A DNA stretch of 10,394 nucleotides. It comes from JASJBU01 sp965372385. GTDB taxonomy: Bacteria > Pseudomonadota > Gammaproteobacteria > Chromatiales > Chromatiaceae. Of the stretch, positions 7,777 to 10,394 are shown piece by piece. The first letter of the stretch is position 1, and each line of letters starts with the position of its first letter. The notes beneath the pieces are model-generated. The model ran no database searches. It worked only from the letters and a program-made list of their open reading frames with translations, and was not told the origin of the DNA. The stretch covers positions 1-10,394 of the forward strand of contig CBDVCD010000109.1 in assembly GCA_965372385.1 (NCBI GenBank), given 5' to 3'. Position numbers and translations under genes: made by a program.

Positions 7777-9012
7777 TCAGCTGTAGTAGATATCCCGATA
7801 GGCGGCGTACATGGAGGCGGTAAGCAGCGGCAGCACGATCAGCAGACCCAACCCCAATGGAATCGAGCCAAGAATCACCAATAGCATCGCCAGCAGGCCA
7901 TAGACCGTCAGGGGCAGCATGTTTTTCAGGCAGCCACTAAAGCTCAACTTCATCGCCTCCAGGGCCTTCATATCATCCAGCGCCACCAGTGCGGGGGCGA
8001 AGAAGTAGGCCATCATCAGGGGAATGAAGAGTAGAGACCCCAACAGGATTGCGATGATGATTCCGGGTGACATCATCGCTCCCATCACCATCTCGGGATT
8101 CTGACTCTGCATTGCCTCCATGTCTAGCAAGCCAAATAACCCGATCATCATCCCAATCACCAGCAGCAGCATGGCTCCGAAATAGATTACACCCACCAAT
8201 AAGAGTTGCCCTGGGTTGTTTGAGAAACCAGCGAACAGATGGCCTATAGTAAAATCCTCTCCCTCATGCTGCGCATGGCAGCCGATCATGAAACCGGCGG
8301 CGATTACCGGGGTAAACAGATTGACCACCAGACCGCCTAACAGAGGGATCATACTGACACCCATCGCCAACAGTATCCCAATCAGGATGGCCAGAACCCA
8401 GGCAACCGGGTTCTGCTTGAAATACCACCAGCCACCGGCCAACCAGGCCCAGCCATGGCCCGCGGGTACGCCGGTTGGACCATTCATCTCACCCTCTTCC
8501 GGTTCCAGCAGATCCGCCTCGGGTGCACTGTAGGGGTTTTCCGGTGCCGTCTCTGCTTCTCCCCCTGCTGTCTCGTCAGCCCTACTGGACTGGATGGCGA
8601 GATACTTTTGCGCCACCACACCACAATCCAGACAGCTACCCTTCCGCATATTGGAAGAACCGCATTTAGGACATTTTTCAACCGCACCACTCAGCGGTGA
8701 GGACTGCATCGCCAGGGGCGCTTCATCATCGGGAGTTTCAGTGGATTCCAGTGAGAGGGTGGAGATGGAGAGTTCTGGTTCATCCCTATCGATACGGACC
8801 ACCAGGCCGATCTTCTCCAGCAGGTTTTTGTACTTCTCGGCCCGTGCTGAATCCAGCCGGTCCTTGAGCACGACCTCCTTGCTTGTTCCAAGCAGTTTTT
8901 CCGCCTTCTCCCGGCTGACCTTGAAGGTTTTGCTGAAGGCATCGATGATCTTGTCCGCTTCAAACCCCGGCTGCCGCTCTCCAAAATAGATAACCTTGCA
9001 TGTCTCTGACAT
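7777..9012 (-). CDS. BPSS1780-type membrane protein with N-terminal small domain and zinc ribbon
   Basis: A 411-residue, three-part protein and the first gene of the operon. Residues 3-75 (KVIYFGERQPGF to GLVVRID) form a small alpha/beta region resembling the ribosomal L7/L12-like domains seen at the front of some bacterial membrane proteins. Residues 114-130 are a zinc ribbon, CPKC then CLDC (C114, C117, C127, C130). An acidic, Pro-rich linker containing NPYSAPEADL follows. From about 184 comes a hydrophobic region (GWAWLAGGWWYFKQNPVAWV, then PLLGGLVVNLFTPVIAAGFM) that matches the BPSS1780 membrane family from memory, with about five membrane segments (203-223, 227-245, 268-297, 317-342, 366-397). 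The start is fixed by a strong ribosome binding site before the ATG at 9012; a start at 9039 would put that site inside the gene. The function is unknown. Confidence 0.83.
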   Translation of the reverse strand: MSETCKVIYFGERQPGFEADKIIDAFSKTFKVSREKAEKLLGTSKEVVLKDRLDSARAEKYKNLLEKIGLVVRIDRDEPELSISTLSLESTETPDDEAPLAMQSSPLSGAVEKCPKCGSSNMRKGSCLDCGVVAQKYLAIQSSRADETAGGEAETAPENPYSAPEADLLEPEEGEMNGPTGVPAGHGWAWLAGGWWYFKQNPVAWVLAILIGILLAMGVSMIPLLGGLVVNLFTPVIAAGFMIGCHAQHEGEDFTIGHLFAGFSNNPGQLLLVGVIYFGAMLLLVIGMMIGLFGLLDMEAMQSQNPEMVMGAMMSPGIIIAILLGSLLFIPLMMAYFFAPALVALDDMKALEAMKLSFSGCLKNMLPLTVYGLLAMLLVILGSIPLGLGLLIVLPLLTASMYAAYRDIYYS

Positions 9013-9015
9013 CTT

Positions 9016-9022
9016 CCCTCCC
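9016..9022 (-). promoter_or_regulatory. Strong ribosome binding site for the first gene of the MoxR operon
   Basis: On the minus strand GGGAGGG lies three bases before the ATG at 9012, a good Shine-Dalgarno match. It is the best such site in the operon and decides this start against the longer reading frame that begins at 9039. Most internal genes of the operon lack a comparable site, which fits translational coupling. Confidence 0.7.
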
Positions 9023-9155
9023 AGGCGGATTTCCTGCAATCAGCCGATAGTTTGTTAAATTCCCACTGATCATCGGCCGCGGGCAAGCTAACTTTACCCT
9101 GTTCAGATTTGTGTATCGGATGAATATCTTACCCGTGATCCGCGGTGACGTCGGC

Positions 9156-9193
9156 AAAAAAATGGGGGGGAAGCAGCAGGCCTTCCCCCCATT
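9156..9193 (-). terminator. Rho-independent terminator, minus strand
   Basis: On the minus strand AATGGGGGGAAG (9193-9182) pairs with the complementary arm CTTCCCCCCCATT (9173-9161), with one extra base bulged and an 8-base loop. The second arm runs straight into seven Ts (9162-9156). It is oriented to end transcripts coming from the surface-protein gene and insulates the MoxR operon. It lies about 165 bases beyond that gene's stop codon. Confidence 0.87.
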
Positions 9194-9314
9194 GGATATT
9201 TGGCTCCTTTGGTTGAGCCTCATGCCAGTTTATTTTTGTTAGTCGTTAACCCGCAGCGCGGGAATAAGCCTTTGCAGATGAAGGAATCGAATCACTGCAT
9301 TTTTCGAATCGATT

Positions 9315-9345
9315 CCAGAAACACCCCGGGGAGGGGTGTTTCTGG
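9315..9345. other. Perfect 13-bp hairpin after the surface-protein gene
   Basis: CCAGAAACACCCC (9315-9327) and GGGGTGTTTCTGG (9333-9345) are perfect complements around a 5-base loop. The stem begins 11 bases past the stop codon of the minus-strand surface-protein gene. No T-run follows on either strand, so it is not a standard intrinsic terminator. It may protect the 3' end of the message or be the 5' stem of a 3'-UTR RNA. Confidence 0.75.
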
Positions 9346-9356
9346 GTGCCAATGAG

Positions 9357-10394
9357 TTAGGGCTTATTGGGTTTTGCTGCCTTTACCTCGGTCGTCTCCG
9401 TCACGGGGGCTACAAAACCGCCTGAAACCAGCTTAACTGTGGCATCCCATTCGACGGTCTGTGCGGTGTCGGGCGCGGTCCAGTCGAAAGAGTATTTCTC
9501 ACTCTGTTTAGGCTCGAGTGTAAAACCGACTTCGAACACAATGACGCCATCCGCGGTGACAGTGAGGGATCCCGATTCCGTCGTGAGTCCTTGGGCATCG
9601 AGGCTGACCTTGGCCTTTATCGTTCGGGTTGCTCCCCCTTTGATGGTGACCGGCACAATCAGCTGATCGATCGTCACGAAGGATTCCACAATGGTATCCT
9701 CTGTTTTCGCGATGCTGCTGGCGCTGACCGTAGCCGGATTACCGCTGCCGTCGTCAACATCGTTATAGGTCACAGTGACTACTGTATCTACCGGCATATT
9801 GCTGAGGAAATCGGCGGGCAGTCCGGCCACGAAGACGCCGCGGTCCTCACCCTCTTCGATCAGGGTGATCGTCGCGCTCTGACCATCGCTGCTGGTGGCC
9901 TGCACCACCAATGTGTCAACCGCGTTGGGGTCCAGATTCATGTCCGCATCACCGACCCGCACGAACAGGGGGTCGCCGATCAGGAACTCGGGACTGGGGC
10001 TGAGGCTGATCACGCCCGTGGAGCTGGTGAAGAGCAGCGGTGGGATCGGTGTTTCGCCGACGAAGCCCGGAGTACCGGTTCCCGAGGTGTCTAATGTAGG
10101 AGTGATGCGGATGGTGAACTTGCTTCCGGAAAACTGGCTGACATCACCGATGGTGACGATATAGTTCAGGCCCACATTGACCAGATCGTCGATCTCCCCC
10201 ATGGAGTAGGCCAGTTCTTCCGCCCAGCCCTCGATCACCGCATCGTCGATTGCCTGGAAGCCATCGCTCTGTCCGGTCATCCACTCGAAATCATCCGATG
10301 CCGGATTGTAACCAAACCAGGCTACCAACTCCGCATCGGTGTCCGGGTTGCCGTCGTTATCGAAGAAGATACCCTGAGGCAGCCAGATGTTGGG
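9357..10394 (-). CDS. Secreted or cell-surface beta-rich protein, N-terminal part beyond window
   Basis: The frame is open to the window edge (345 residues visible, ending in AAKPNKP); a TTG at 10328 is inside the gene, not its start. The protein is rich in Thr, Val, Asp and Gly, has no visible Cys and reads as extracellular beta-sandwich material. Near the visible start, FFDNDGNPDTDAELVAWFGY carries an Asp-rich, calcium-loop-like cluster. A domain at about 138-228 (GDPLFVRVGDADMNLDP to DTVVTVTYNDVDDGSG, with EDRGVFVAGL in the middle) is of the type repeated in many bacterial and archaeal surface proteins. The last approximately 105 residues look like an Ig or CARDB-like sandwich. From memory it resembles the choice-of-anchor F family, but I could not confirm this. 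No C-terminal anchor (PEP-CTERM, LPXTG or a terminal membrane helix) is present. A signal peptide would lie outside the window. Confidence 0.78.
   Translation of the reverse strand, partial: PNIWLPQGIFFDNDGNPDTDAELVAWFGYNPASDDFEWMTGQSDGFQAIDDAVIEGWAEELAYSMGEIDDLVNVGLNYIVTIGDVSQFSGSKFTIRITPTLDTSGTGTPGFVGETPIPPLLFTSSTGVISLSPSPEFLIGDPLFVRVGDADMNLDPNAVDTLVVQATSSDGQSATITLIEEGEDRGVFVAGLPADFLSNMPVDTVVTVTYNDVDDGSGNPATVSASSIAKTEDTIVESFVTIDQLIVPVTIKGGATRTIKAKVSLDAQGLTTESGSLTVTADGVIVFEVGFTLEPKQSEKYSFDWTAPDTAQTVEWDATVKLVSGGFVAPVTETTEVKAAKPNKP

Larger units (their letters stand above)
9013..9356. other. Intergenic region with terminator and several hairpins
   Basis: This is the only long gap. From right to left on the minus strand it holds: a 13-bp hairpin (9315-9345) just after the surface-protein stop; the 10-base palindrome GAATCGATTC (9306-9315), with the near copy GAATCGAATC at 9284-9293; a small GC hairpin CCCGC/GCGGG (9250-9262); a 5-bp hairpin GGCTC/GAGCC (9202-9219); the intrinsic terminator (9156-9193); and about 140 bases of leader ahead of the MoxR operon. 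The operon promoter should lie in 9013-9155, but I could not find a convincing -35/-10 pair. No coding sequence here is supported. Confidence 0.75.

Noticed and set aside
1060..9012. Idea that the MoxR cluster is a phage-defence or conflict system
   Set aside because: No nuclease, toxin, protease effector or variable element is present, and the families match a housekeeping-like envelope cluster rather than known MoxR-vWA defence systems.
9043..9077. Inverted repeat GCCGAT / ATCGGC in the operon leader, a possible operator
   Set aside because: Six bases per arm with a 23-base spacer is expected by chance in GC-rich DNA and has no other support.
9013..9155. Possible -35/-10 promoter pairs for the MoxR operon (for example TAAGAT or TAAAGT as -10)
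   Set aside because: Each -10-like hexamer matched only four of six positions and none had a -35 element at a 16-18 base spacing, so none is reported.
8960..9223. Minus-strand open frame of 87 residues crossing the intergenic region
   Set aside because: It runs straight through the intrinsic terminator stem and the ribosome binding site of the next gene, overlaps the start of the BPSS1780-type gene in another frame, and has an implausible composition.
9591..10094. Plus-strand open frame of 167 residues opposite the surface-protein gene
   Set aside because: It mirrors the Asp/Thr/Val-rich codons of the real minus-strand gene and has no initiation signal.

Overview
The window looks like a chromosomal segment of a GC-rich gammaproteobacterium. 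That reading rests on the gene order of the MoxR cluster, the BPSS1780-type membrane protein and the overall protein style. A free-living or symbiotic sulfur-oxidising lineage would fit but is only a guess. There are no RNA genes, insertion sequences, CRISPR arrays or phage genes that I can support. Almost all of the sequence is coding, and one gap exceeds 300 bases (9013-9356).

Layout: (1) 1-994, plus strand, the 3' three quarters of a tryptophan synthase beta-chain gene (trpB or a close paralogue), entering from the left edge. It has all the main catalytic motifs but no trpA behind it. (2) 995-1059, a short convergent spacer with two small hairpins. (3) 9012 down to 1060, minus strand, a tightly packed run of seven genes. 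In transcription order these are a BPSS1780-type membrane protein with a zinc ribbon, an RDD membrane protein, a SpoIIM-like (DUF95) membrane protein, a DUF4129 membrane protein, a DUF4350 membrane protein, a MoxR AAA+ ATPase and a DUF58 (vWA-like) protein. Every junction is an overlap or a gap of at most 31 bases, so this is very probably one operon. (4) 9013-9356, non-coding, holding a clear minus-strand intrinsic terminator and several further hairpins. (5) 9357 to the right edge, minus strand, the C-terminal part of a beta-rich secreted or cell-surface protein.

How the genes may work together: MoxR ATPases paired with DUF58 proteins are widely regarded as chaperone-like pairs, in which the AAA+ ring and the vWA-like partner remodel or activate a client. 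Here they are co-transcribed with four or five multi-pass membrane proteins of poorly known function, which suggests an envelope-located machine or stress module. Unlike many related clusters, no transglutaminase gene is visible in the run. The molecular function of the whole cluster is, to my knowledge, not established. It is the most interesting part of the window, although the cluster type itself is recurrent in Proteobacteria rather than new.
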